Made by a program: the position numbers and the translations under genes. DNA of 64,000 bases, from assembly GCF_024679095.1 (NCBI RefSeq), contig NC_066535.1, positions 1,749,672-1,813,671 on the forward strand. The letters are read 5' to 3'. Under the pieces are notes generated by a model. That model saw only the letters and a list, made by a program, of their open reading frames with translations, was not told the origin of the DNA and did no database searches. Position 1 is the stretch's first letter. Each line of letters starts with the position of its first letter. The stretch comes from Eriocheir sinensis (Eukaryota; Arthropoda; Malacostraca; Decapoda; Varunidae). Shown here piece after piece: positions 1 to 15,359 of the stretch.

Positions 1-707
1 CACTGAGACTCCTGCCTGATCTCGTCCGTCAAACTGTCCACCCCATTGAAAACAAGAAGGGGTCCTGAGTTGATCCTTGATGCAATCACACCTCCGCCTT
101 CAGCCCATCCGTTACTTCTCCCTCCCATCTCACCAAAGTCACACTGCCTTCACACATATCCTACGCCACTCGTAGATACTTCTCTGCCACACCAGTGTTC
201 ACTAAGCGTCACCTCTCCTCTTAACTTTGCCTCCAACAACCTTTCCCATAACTTCATGGCGTGACTGATCACCAGTATACTTCCGTTATTACAGTACTGA
301 ACATTACCCTTATTGTTGAACATCAATATCAGTGTAATTCTCCACTCCTTGAGTGTGCCCTCATTTTCCAATATTATGTTAACTAATCTATCAAAACTTT
401 CACTGCTCTCTATCTAAAACATATCCACGCCTCCACAGCAGGGTCATCTGGACCAACCACCTTCATATTCATGATCTTCATTGCTGCCTTTACTTCATAC
501 TCAATATTAGAACTAATTTTCTCGGATTCACTATCCCCAAATCATCCAACCTTCTCTATATTCTGTGCCGCTGACACGTGACCACTGTAAACTGTACCTG
601 GAGGTAGATTTTGTGCATAACTATTTAAACTATATTACGCCAAGACTGGTCCATTGGAGGCCGTTAAGTCTTTTTCACAAATGTGGATTCTATTTGTGAA
701 TGAAAGT

Positions 708-792
<85 letters not shown>

Positions 793-1480
793 CGTCAGCC
801 TCTTATAGTACTCCTCCCAGCTCCTCAACACACTCTCGTCAGCACTTCTCCATCTCTCCTTCGTCACCCACACCTTCAGGGTTGCCTAGGTCAAGGTTTT
901 CTCACCTGATATTTGAGTTTCTGAAAAGGTTTCTTGGAAAATATTAGGAACCACGGACTACTTGATCCTTACTTGGCACAAGTATCTATATTATTTTATA
1001 TTTTATGATCCACAGTATAATTTATTCAAAGTTGCTTTCATGTTGACCTGTTTCATGATTTTTTGTGGCTTGGAAGTCCGCAGGTAGTTTCACTAATGGT
1101 TTGTTAATCTTGCTAATCTGTCGCACATCCTTCCCTGGTCGGTCCTTCTATTTAGCCAATCGGAACATTTTTTTTTCTCTTCGTTAATGATCTACCTCTC
1201 ATACAGTTCGCCACATGCTTTTTCCGTAGCCTGCGCCATCCCTTTGCCTTGCATAGCATCTCGTTGTGCTGCTGTTTACTCCATTTCTCTGACTCTCATA
1301 CCTCTTCGCTCATTCCTCCCTATGTTTTCTTTGGCTGCCTCATTACACCATATCTTTCCTTGTCTTCCTTCTTCTGTTCACACACATCATGCAGATACCT
1401 CCCTAGGTGTCTCATCGTTTGCAGTAGTTACCCAGCCACCCAACAACTATTTACCACTCAGCGCCTGTCCTACTTAGCTT
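1..1480 (-). mobile_element. RTE-type LINE reverse transcriptase fragment, degenerate
   Basis: Minus-strand reading, in several frames, gives a non-LTR RT of the RTE type. Visible pieces, in order, are a Lys/Glu-rich linker near 1200-1400 (HNEMLCKAKGWRR), SWEEYYKRLTNGE near 790-830, KAAMKIMNMKVVGPDDPAVE near 430-500, WRITLILMFNNKGNVQYCNN near 290-345, SHAMKLWERLLEAKLRGEV near 210-260, and DSLTDEIRQES at the window edge, just before the YADD motif would come. Frames shift and stops occur between pieces, so it is inactive. The element continues beyond position 1. It lies in or beyond the last visible NTPDase intron. Confidence 0.75.
714..788. repeat. (CT)n array inside the RTE LINE
   Basis: About 37 uninterrupted CT units. 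On the minus strand it is (GA)n and follows directly on the LINE codons for TNGE, so the array reads as Arg-Glu repeats in the LINE's own frame. See the finding on its origin. Confidence 0.95.
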
Positions 1481-4257
<2,777 letters not shown>

Positions 4258-4640
4258 TGCTTTAAATAACGGGGAGCATACGCCAGGAGGCGCGTCGTTT
4301 CACTCATCCGTCGACTCCAACCCAGACGATCAACCCGGGGCAAGCCTCCACGCAGCTGCCCTTCTCATTCTAGCCTCCACCAAGGATCGATCTACTTGCC
4401 CCAGCCATAAGTTACGTGGGCGTCCCCTTGGTTTCCTCCACTCAGGGTTGTCTCGCACAGTAACAACCTTATGAGCAGGATCGACGTCCGGGAGGCGTGC
4501 CACGTGCCCATATACCCGGAGTTGGCATTCACGGACGGAAGTGGTAACAGCCTTCGATTCAATTTCACGGAGTAGTGGCTGGTGAGACACAAAGTCATTC
4601 CAGGTCATTCCAGGTTGCCGCCATTTCTTAATAAGTGGAA
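4258..4640 (-). mobile_element. LINE ORF2 C-terminal fragment
   Basis: The minus-strand reading contains CQLRVYGHVARLPDVDPAHK, VRDNPEWRKPRGRPRNLWL, QVDRSL and, after a frame change near 4340, RRMSETTRLLAYAP. This RxYGHVARLP ... PRGRPxxxWL pattern is the C-terminal tail of arthropod non-LTR retrotransposons. Both ends are truncated and the piece is frameshifted, so it is a dead copy. Confidence 0.7.
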
Positions 4641-4928
4641 AATACTTTGAGATGGTTATGGAGTAGAAATGTTACTCTACGAGGTCTCTTCAGTGGAGTC
4701 TCCGAAACTTTTCGTCACTGAGTTATGCGTCTTCACAGAGAGATGCGATCGAGTGTTTTCGGTACTGACGGAAACAAAGTCTAAGAAAAGTATGCTGTTC
4801 CTCCTTGTGAAGAGACAACTTGGAGATTGTTATGGAAAAGAATCTTAAACTGTTTTATAACTTCCAGTATTGGCGCGAGTAAACTTAGAAGAAGGTGTAG
4901 CGGGGAACTTCTGGCAAGCTACGGGTTG

Positions 4929-5115
4929 CCTCGGCTGTCATCTCCGTCTCTGTGGTCCTTGAGCAAGAAACCATCACCCGAGACACAGGGCATGTGTAGC
5001 GTCCGGGTTATCACAGTTTACCTTCCCCAGGTTTCCTCTGGTATCTCTTTATCGTCCATCACGAGCAGCTGGTTGGGGTGTGCGCGGACTGCCCTGGCCG
5101 GGATCGATCTAGAAT
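4929..5115 (-). mobile_element. tRNA-derived SINE fragment, same family as the copy at 17611
   Basis: The reverse complement shares long stretches with the + strand element at 17611-17882, including the blocks around GATAAATGGGTACC-like, CCTGGGGAAGGTAAACTGTG, CCGGGTTACCACAG, GACACAGGG and GAGATGACAGC. It lacks the promoter head and diverges more than the other copy, so it is the older insertion. Confidence 0.65.
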
Positions 5116-5399
5116 ATGCTAACTACAAAACCCCAGGTTATGTTCAACGAACGTATTGTTCTCTTTGTTGCCCTGGGTAAGGGGACTGAGCCTGAAAGTG
5201 TACCATGCACAAGTTTTGAAATCTGTAAACGCGAAGAGGCTTTTTCCATATCTTTCGACCCAGGATACTTGGAAATAGCAAATAATTTTTCACTCTACAC
5301 TATCCTAACCTGACTCTACCCTTTTGAACCGGACTATAGTGCCGAGTCCTCATAAAAATAGAAACGTTAGTACTTTTGGCCCACGAATCCGCTAGAAGG

Positions 5400-8300
5400 T
5401 AAGTATAATCACAATCAGTGAGGCTGGTGCAAGAATTGGGTGGCCAAGGTGGGAGAGGCAAGGGAAGGGTGAGCGACTTGAGAAAAAGGAAGGAAAAAGA
5501 AGGAAAGAGGTGGGGAGGGGGGGGAGAGTGAGTAGTGGAGTTCGTTCTTGGATGGAAAGAACAAGGGAGCAGTAAAGGAAAAGGGGGCGGTAAGGAGCAT
5601 GATGTCAGAGTTATAGTGAAGTGGGGTGGGTGGATACGATGAACAAAGGACACGAGTATTATGCGTGTCGGGGAAAGCAAAAATAAAATGATGGGAAGGG
5701 AGACGAAATAACGGAGGAAGAGTAAGTGAGGGATGGAGGAAGAGGCTAAAGGTGTCAGTGATGAAAATAGAAGAAAAAAAAATGGAAAACGAGAACATTA
5801 AATAGAGAAGAGGATTTAAGGAGCATGAAGGAAAACGGAGCGAAATGCAAATGAAAATGAACGAAGATAAAAGCCGAAAGAAGGAACAAGAAATCTGAGA
5901 AAATGGAATGACCAGACATGAATGCTAAGGAGAAGGAAAAAGAAGAAATGGAGAAAATTGAGAAACGAACCACATCTGAAGTAGAAGATAATAGAAGTCA
6001 ACAAGGAAACAGATGGAAAGAAGAGGGAAATATAGCAGGCAGGAGCGAAGGAGGAGAAATGAAAAGAGGAAGAAATTAATAATGGAACAAAACGAAGGGC
6101 GTTGAAAGCATGAAGAATAGACGAGGGAAGTAGAAGTGTGAGAGCAAGGACCTCTTCTTCCCAGCGTGACAAGGGAGACAGCCCATCACACTTCCGCCCT
6201 GCCACGCTACTCTGTGAGGCGGTCAGCGAACAGGAAAAACCTTCGCCCGAGAAAGTTTCCTTGGACTGACGAAAGAGAGAACATTTGGGGGAAGTTTCGA
6301 GAATATGGGAGAAAAAAAAAATTGCTAGGAGAAAAGAAGTATGGAACGAGGAGAAGCAGAAGAAAGAGGCGAAGGGGGAGGAGGAGGAGGTAGTGGAGGG
6401 GAAGTTATGAAAAGAGGGAAAGAGCGGGAAGAAAGTTAGGCAGAGAAAGTAGGTGATGAGAGGCGGAGTTTGCGGGAAAGATAAAAAGCAACGCAAATGA
6501 AGACAAAAAGAGATGAGGGAGCGCAAGAAGTTTGTTACGGTGAAAAAAAAAAAAAAGAACATTGGAAAACGATAAAAAGCAGGAGGGTGAACGTAACAGA
6601 TGGGGTGTGAAATATAGAAGTTGAGATGGAGGAGGAGGAGGAGGAGGGGATGAACGGGAGAGAGTGAGGGAAACAGGGAAGGAAAGAATACATAATGAGA
6701 AGGAAAGGAAAGGGAAGGAAAGAGAAGAGCATAAAATAATTCAGAAAGCAAAAAAGATCAGGATAAAGCGGAAAGGAATGATGAAGAGGAAAAAAGAGAT
6801 GGCAGATAAAAATGAAAAGTAGAAATGACAGGAATATGGGATTGGAGACGAAAGGAGGAAAAAGGAGAGAGGTAAAAATCGAAGAAACTAAAAATGGTGG
6901 TGTGAGAGGAGGAGGAAGAAATCTGAAAAGGAAAGGAGGTGACATGAATGTTAGATGGAAGAAAGGAAGAGGGAAGGAAAGAAAGAGGTCAAGGAACGCA
7001 CGATGAGAAGATAAAAAAAATATATAAGGATGAAGAGGGAAAGAAGAGAGAAATGAGACAGGCGGAAGGAACGGAAGAGAGAGAGACAAGAGGAAGGCGG
7101 AAAAGAAGAGGTAGTAAAAAGAGGAGAGGAAGGAAGAAGCGAAACAAAATCGATGGAAAAAAAGAAAACAAGACAAGAAAACATAAGAGAGGAAGGGAAA
7201 ATTCGCCGAAAAGAAGGTAAAGAAGACGAAGCAAGAGACTGGAATTAAAACTGAGGGAAAACTTGTTTCGTTGACAAAAAAAAACAACCTCGCTTCAACA
7301 TGTACGTGGTTAGTGAAAATTAATGAGAGGTATACGATGAGGGGATGGGAGAAGCAAGGAGGAAAAGAAAGGAGGGTAGGTATGAAGACATGTAAATAGA
7401 TGGACAATCAGGAAGGAAGGAAGAGAGGAAGGAAATGACGGATGGTAGGTATAAGGGCATGTAAATAAGTAGGCAAAAAGGAAAGGAAGGAAGGAAGAAC
7501 GGAAGGAAGGGGGGATAGAAGGACGAGTGAAGTAATGAAAAAAGTGCAGGGAGGAGGAATGAGGAGCAGAAAGAATGAAAGAAAGAAGAAAAAAACGGAA
7601 TGAAAGAAGGATGGCATATAATTAGGTAGGCAAACAGGAAAGGAAGGAAGGAAGGGGGGATAGAAGGACGAGTGAAGTAATGAAAAAAAAATGCAGGGAG
7701 GAGGAATGAGGAGCAGAAAGAATGAAAGAAAGAAAAATGATAGGAATAAAAGAAGGATAGAAAATAAAGAAAATAGTTAGGAAGAAACGAATGAGGAAAG
7801 CGAAGTAAAGTAAGGAGAAAAGAGACCACGCAAAAATAAAATAAAAATAACAAAGGAAAAATAAAGGCAGGATGTAAGAAATGAGGAAAATAAAGTAAAA
7901 TACGGAGAACAAAGAGCATGCAAAGAGAGAAATACCCCACCAAGAGAGCTGTTTGTCGGAAGGGTGGGAACAATGTTATTAGACTGCTGAAGAACGAAGG
8001 GAAGAACGAATAAATGAAGGAAGGAAGGAAGGAAGGATGGGAGGGAAGGAAGAGCTCAGCGTAGGAAAGCAGCAGCAATGGCTCAGTGGAACCTCAACTT
8101 AAGTGTCTGAGAGGTGGTGGCAACAGGACAAGTGAAGAGGGAGAGAAGGTCGTGAGACTCGTCGTAAAAGAAAGAGGAAGTTAAGAGGGAAGGACAAGCA
8201 AAGAATAGAAAGGAAAGAGGAACTGAGAGTAAGAATGAGGGAGACGGAGAGGTCAAAGAGGAAAGAAGATGGGAGTAAGAGAGAAGGAGGAGGAAGAAGT

Positions 8301-8560
8301 AAAGTAAGGAGGAGGAGTGGAGAGTAAGAGGGGAATAGAAATAGAAAGAAAATGAAGGAAGTGGAGAGGGCAAAGAGGAAGGAGGAGAGAGTAGGAGAGA
8401 AGGTTGATGAAGTAAAGACAGTAAGAAGGAAAGAGAAACAGTAAGAATGAAGGAGACAGATGATAAGAAGGCAGAGAGATGACAGGGTAAGAGAGAGAAG
8501 GAGGAATAGGTAAAGAGGGAAGAAGTATAGAGTAGAAAGGAAAAAGGAACAGGAAGTAAA
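5400..8560. repeat. 3.1-kb polypurine block (+ strand), with local tandem duplications
   Basis: The + strand is almost wholly A/G (GGAAG, GAGGA, GAAAG words) apart from about 6150-6290. A ~145-bp duplication is visible: the block starting GGGATAGAAGGACGAGTGAA at 7512 recurs at 7657 with the same following words. Long minus-strand frames rich in Phe/Leu/Ser/Pro are by-products of this composition. It lies downstream of exon 9154-9042, so the nascent transcript would be polypyrimidine. Confidence 0.8.
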
Positions 8561-8584
8561 AATATTGGATGAATAAGAGATTTA

Positions 8585-8965
8585 CATAGATTTACATAGA
8601 AAATCAGACCACACAGACCCCATGGTCCAGACTTGGTGGTCTGTCCTTAAACCTAAGTGATTTTACATTAATCAGAAGACTCCAAAAACGTGCATTTTCT
8701 ACTTGTGATATTAGTTGAAAGAAGGGAAGTGAGCTTATTTTTTTTTTTGAGTCTGAATTTACTTGTCTACATCTGGTTTTACGCCATTGAAACATTCGAT
8801 CAGTTTTCCCTCAGGCGACGTTTCTCAAGAGAGAGAACATGTTAAGGGCCTTTCTTCGTGGATTTGTTGTTTGTTGCGGAAGATCATTTTTTCGTGTTGC
8901 GTGACGCTGAACACCTTCTAATTTAGCAATATCCTTTGCATGGTGGGGAGACCAAATGCGGATGC
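8585..8965 (-). mobile_element. Jockey/CR1-like LINE ORF2 C-terminal fragment
   Basis: The minus strand reads IWSPHHAKDIAKLEGVQRHA near 8900-8965, then RRKALNMFSL, then after frame breaks a segment ending DHGVCVV and a short (TTTACATAGA) tail at 8575-8600. The KDIxxLExVQRRAT pattern is typical of the LINE C-terminal region after the RT. The 5' part is missing. It starts about 75 bases into the intron after the NTPDase donor at 9041. Confidence 0.65.
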
Positions 8966-9041
8966 GTAGAAAAAAAAACAGGAGTAGGGGTAAGAAGAAA
9001 GCAAGAATCAGAGCAGAAATAGGCAGGCAGGAGTGACTCAC

Positions 9042-9154
9042 CAGGACCTCAGTGTCGTCGGAGAGGTGGAGTCCTTGGGTGAGCAGCGCCGCCACGTATT
9101 GGAAGTCGAGGCACGCCAACGGGTCGGGTAGGAGGCGGGGCTCTCTGGCGCACA
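9042..9154 (-). CDS. ENTPD-like: NTPDase-like exon, C-terminal lobe
   Basis: The acceptor is CTTCCCTTGCAG| and the donor GTCCTG|GTGAGT; the length is 113 nt (two bases plus 37 codons). Starts with Met-Cys across the junction, then CAREPRLLPDP, LACLDFQYVAALLTQGLHLS and DDTEVL. It aligns with the family run Cys ... Cys, hydrophobic Tyr helix, LLxxGF/Y and the short loop before the final Trp-Thr-Leu-Gly motif. That last motif and the C-terminal membrane segment should be in the next exon, which I could not find between 9041 and 1. Confidence 0.85.
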
Positions 9155-10218
9155 CTGCAAGGGAAGAGGAGAGGTGGCGAGGCGGGGTGACGATCGAGGG
9201 GTGGGCCAGAGGGAAGGGAGAGGGAAGGGGCAGCGAGGGGATGGTAATATGAGGATATGTAGGTACGTGTTTCGAGTAGCAGAAGGAAGAAGGAAAGGTT
9301 AGGGTACGTGAGTGGAAGAGAAATGGCAGAAGGCGAGGAAATGTGCGGGGAAGAGTGTGAGGAGAGGGAAAAAGGGAGGCAGAGAGGAGAGTATTGTGTT
9401 CGTTGGGGGAATGGGAGACGGAAAGGTAAGGGAACAAGTGGGAAGGAGAGGGATGAGGGGAGGCTAAAATGAGGGTATTGTATATGTTGGGGGAGTGGGT
9501 GGAGGAAAGGCAAGGGTAGGTGAGGAAAGAGGAGCAAGGTGAAGGGTAGAGGAGGGGATGCGAGGACTAAAAATACAATGGTACTGAAATGTAAGGGAAG
9601 GGTGAGTGGAGGAGGCCGGACGAGAAAGTGGCGGCAGCGTATGTGAACGGAATGAGGAAAGGAGAGTTAAGGAGGTGTATGATATGATAGTCATACAATT
9701 AGGAGTAGGATATTTATATCAAAATAATGAAAGCGAAAGAAACAAAAAGGATATACACATGGAAATGAAATTAATGATGATGATTTATGATGTAAAACCG
9801 TTGGGGGGGGGGGGGGGAAGGAGAGAATGGTAAAATGGTAAAAATTAAGAAATTAAACAAAAGACAAAACAAAAGAAAAATGATAATCGATGCAGGAAAA
9901 AAAAAATTAAGTCAAAATGTAAAATTGTAGTTCATGTTGAATTGCAAAGAACAAGAAATAGAGGAATAGTGTAAGAAAAAGATATGAAGTTTTAAAAATA
10001 TAGGAAAAACTAGAATAATAAAGCAAATGAGAAAGAAGAAGGCATCAAAATGTGGATAAAAGTGAAAAAAAGCAATAATTATATAAGTAAAAGCAAGAGG
10101 TAAGCCACAAAGGGAAAACAAATCTAGACTAATTAAATAATAGACCGGAACGGACAGGAGGAAGAAAAGGGTCAGGAGAGGATGATACAAGCGATGACAA
10201 ACGTATTGATGATAGTGG
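9155..10218. other. NTPDase intron (start of the 14.5-kb intron 23639-9155)
   Basis: Purine-rich + strand from 9155 to 9660 gives a pyrimidine-rich transcript leading into the acceptor at 9154. A poly-G run is at 9803-9817. From 9840 on it is A-rich. No gene was recognised. Confidence 0.6.
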
Positions 10219-10545
<327 letters not shown>

Positions 10546-10609
10546 AATAATAAAAAAAACATATAATAATAATATAATAATTATAACAATGGTATTAAAG
10601 ATAATAATG

Positions 10610-10642
<33 letters not shown>

Positions 10643-10644
<2 letters not shown>

Positions 10645-12519
10645 GCAGGTGAGGACAGAAGTGAGAGAGGGAGGCAACTGGACGGAAGGTCAGAGGTAAG
10701 GGAAAGGGATGGAAGGGAGGAAATGGCGGACAGGAGGGAGGGGGAGGTAGAGGAGAATATAAAAGGGGGGTAGGCAGGGAGGCAGGGAGGGAAGGGGTCC
10801 CGGGATACATGAGTCACCGCTTATAAGGCCACATCAAAAGGAAAGGTCAACGATGAGGTTATGTAGGAAAAAAGGTCACGGAAGGTCAGCGGAAATCAGA
10901 GCCATGATACTAAAGAGAGGGATCATACCAGGACCGTGAAAAGTTACCGACACTGATCAAGAAAGTGACTTAGACTGTGAGAGGTGTGAGTAAACGGCCA
11001 CAAGCTCTTTAGATGAAGGCAGGACTTCTTCACACCGAGGAAGTTAAGGCAAGAAGTTCAAGGGAAGGGACGGAAGCAGTGGCGGGTTGGCTACGCTATT
11101 GTCAGCCAACGATGAGTTTCCACAGTCGGTGATTTCCTTGTCCTTTACGACTGAGTAAAAAAAAAATGATAACCACTTTTGGATACCCGTATAAGGAAAA
11201 AAGAGGGACTGGAGGTGTAGAGAGGCAATGACTCAGGACTACGGACACATAGCATAGGGAAAGGGAGGGAGGGAACCATCTTTAGGCTTATGGAAACAGT
11301 GATAGCAAAGGGAAGGCCTGAAGTGTCTAGATATTTTTGGATTCCTGGTTATCAAAAGGAGGCGATAAAACTGACTTGGGACCTTTGCACTTATGAAGAG
11401 CAAATAAAGCAAGAATGGATGTGTTTTGTACCAGCTAGATGCATGGATAGAAAGGACGTTTTGATCTCCTCGGCCATTCTTCGCGGTGGCAGTATTTGGA
11501 GTCTGGTTATGCAACATGCAACGGCGGCACAGACATAGGTCAAAGGTGGCGCGGCGGAGGTGGCGGTGGCGGAGGGCAAGGCGGTGGTGGTGTTAGGACT
11601 GGAAGGTATTTTTAGTTATAGAAGGTGAAGTACTAAAAGAGGGAAGGCAGGTAGACAGGAGGAAAGGGAAGAAGAAAAGGGAAAAAAGGTAATCGATCAA
11701 TTTGTTTTGAGCGAGTACGGAGGTGTAGCAGGAATTTTATTTTTTCAAGTTATTTTCATTCCCTTTAACGAGTTACGCGATTTCACGTTATTTGCACTTC
11801 AACTGTGGAATTGTTTATCACGTCAAATATTAACTTTCATATGCAATGAAAAAAAAAAAGTACTATTGAATCATAACACAAACACGTACACTCAACCACA
11901 CCCACACTCACCCACACCTACACCCACACACCCTCCCATCCACACCCACACCCACACATACACCCCCATCCACACCCATAACTTTCCCCTCACACACACA
12001 CACACCAACAAATGGAGCTTCCTTTATACACATCACCACAGACGTGGGACGCAAATCATCACACAGGGCGGGAAGGTTATAGGCCACCACCGCAGGCACC
12101 ACTAATATCACCACAACGACAACAACAGCGCCAGGTATGCCACACCTGTATTAAAGGGCAACTTCTACCTGGCTGGTGCCCGATAGATCAAATCATAGAA
12201 GCTGTCGCCGAGGACTGCTGGCTCCACCTGCACACCTGGCTCCTCGCCGCTCTCCACACACACACATTCTCTCTCTCTCTCTCTCTCTCTCTCGGCGCTG
12301 GAGACGACTCACGGTCTTCATCTTGCTGAGAATTTTATAGCAAACTTTGGCCTTTTCACAAGTGTTCAGCGCTTCAATATCACAAGACAGAGAGGCGCGG
12401 CAGTCACAGGGGTCAGCGGAGTGCCTCTATCAGTGTCCAGCCGAGATTTATTGCCATTTTTGGTGGTTTATACAAGCTTATGTTCCCTCGATGCAAACTT
12501 TTGGAAGAGTTATAGGTGT

Positions 12520-12521
<2 letters not shown>
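10643..12521. other. NTPDase intron, nothing recognised; CA-rich patch
   Basis: Mixed sequence. A CCCACAC/CACAC-rich patch is at 11880-12005 and a short (CT)n at 12271-12291. Short open frames here show no family motif. Confidence 0.5.

Positions 12522-12611
<90 letters not shown>
12522..12611. repeat. (GT)n microsatellite
   Basis: About 45 uninterrupted GT units. Shorter GT runs lie at 13126-13151 and 13727-13758. Confidence 0.95.
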
Positions 12612-12612
<1 letters not shown>

Positions 12613-12639
12613 ACTAACAGAGTGGTGGATGAGTGGTGT

Positions 12640-12820
12640 GGTGATGATGTGGTGAGTGCCAATACAATTGTCACATTCAAAAATAGATTACATAGATAAA
12701 TTCATGGACAGCGATATTAGGTGGGGTTAGATACACGGGAGCTTAGGTTCAAAGGAGCTGCCTCGCACAGGCCTACCGGCCTCTTGCAGACTCCTACGTT
12801 TTTATGTTCTTATGTGTGTG
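12640..12820 (+). mobile_element. LINE 3' tail (TTCTTATG-ended)
   Basis: Contains TTCAAAAATAGATTACATAG, GGTGGGGTTAGATACACGGG, GCCTCGCACAGGCCTACCGG and ends in TTTTTATGTTCTTATG next to a short GT run. I know this block as the 3' end of a multi-copy decapod non-LTR element whose coding frame ends just upstream (FKNRL). Only the tail is present. Confidence 0.6.
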
Positions 12821-14043
<1,223 letters not shown>

Positions 14044-14580
14044 ACAGTTATTGTTATTACTACTATTTTTATTATTGTCATCATCATTACCATTGATATT
14101 AAAATTATAACATTGATGATAATTGTCAGCATTAATTCATTCACGGACGCGTATTAACAAGAGCCCTTTGCATTTACTTGTGCTTTCTTTTTTAAACACT
14201 TTTCAGTGGAATAAACTCGACCTAATTACATAAATATGGAGACACCGGCATGGAAACAAGTTAATAATAAATGCAAATGTAGGACAAAATCCCAATGTTT
14301 GGTTTGCATGTCAATAGCGAAACACCAGCAGAACCAGAAACAGTTATTGAAAAATGTAAGTATGTAGAAGGGAATTACAGCACGGGGCCGCTGCATGATG
14401 GCCGTGCTGTGTGTGTGGCTGATGAATGGCGGGTTTAGTGTTCATGAGCCTCGCTGTGGGGCGGGAGAAGATTAAAAACATGCTATTGAATAGGGAATCT
14501 GATCTGCTTTTTCTCTTAACGCGGTGACTTGTTAAGGAAAGCAACAACGACGACACCGATCCATCATCAACAACAACAAA

Positions 14581-14631
<51 letters not shown>

Positions 14632-14785
14632 AACTGCTACTACTATTATTGCTACTACTACTACTTTACTGCTACTTTTACTGCTAATTTTACTACTACT
14701 ATAGTCAGTTCTCCCGAGTCTGAAGAGTGCATTATTGCGCAACGGCAACCTGCAGCCTCATGGCGTGTCCGATTTCGTGGGTATT

Positions 14786-15122
14786 GTATGTTAGCCTAAA
14801 AATAGAAAACAGTCGTCAGTGTCAATAATATGCAGGCAGCAATACCGAATACCGTCAATTATAGTCGATTATGAGTTAAAAATATTAGTAATGTCACAAA
14901 TAGCTGTTCTGTTAATTTACAAGATCACTGATTATGATTATTAAACAGCTTTGAAGCTGTCCACCACCGAGAAAATGAGCAGGCTTTACATTAATAAAAC
15001 AGCTATTTGCGACATTACTAATATTTTCTTAACTCAAAATCGACTATAATTGACGGTATTTGTTATTGCTGCCTGCATATTGTTGACAGTGACGACTGTT
15101 TACTATGCGTAGGCTAGTATAC
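14786..15122. mobile_element. Hairpin MITE / foldback element
   Basis: Two inverted arms, 14786-14916 and 14990-15122, can pair over about 130 bp with roughly ten mismatches and small gaps around a 73-bp loop. Shared blocks include AAACAGTCGTCA, AATATGCAGGCAGCAATA, ATACCGTCAATTATAGTCGA and AATATTAGTAATGTC. The outer ends read GTATGTTAGCCTA and its complement TAGGCTAGTATAC. There is no coding capacity. A clear target-site duplication was not identified. Confidence 0.8.
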
Positions 15123-15359
15123 AGTACAGTACAGCTTCTTAGCACACAAATTCAGACAAATTGTTCAAATTGTGATAAAAGCACCAAACTTGGTGTATGT
15201 ATACCTTGGGGTATACTCAGCAATATAAGGGGTGGACCCCAAATAAACCGACCCCAATAGGGGTGTGGCATCAAAAACAAAATGGCAGCCCTGAAAAACT
15301 GGAAAATATAATTTTGGGGCATATCTCTGCTTCTAATTTTGGGTTTCAAGTGATTTAAA

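Noticed and set aside
5300..8373. Long minus-strand open frames (up to 311 codons), Phe/Leu/Ser/Pro-rich, that look like multi-pass membrane proteins
   Set aside because: They are translations of a polypyrimidine strand, occur in two or three overlapping frames at once, and have no conserved motif or splice context.
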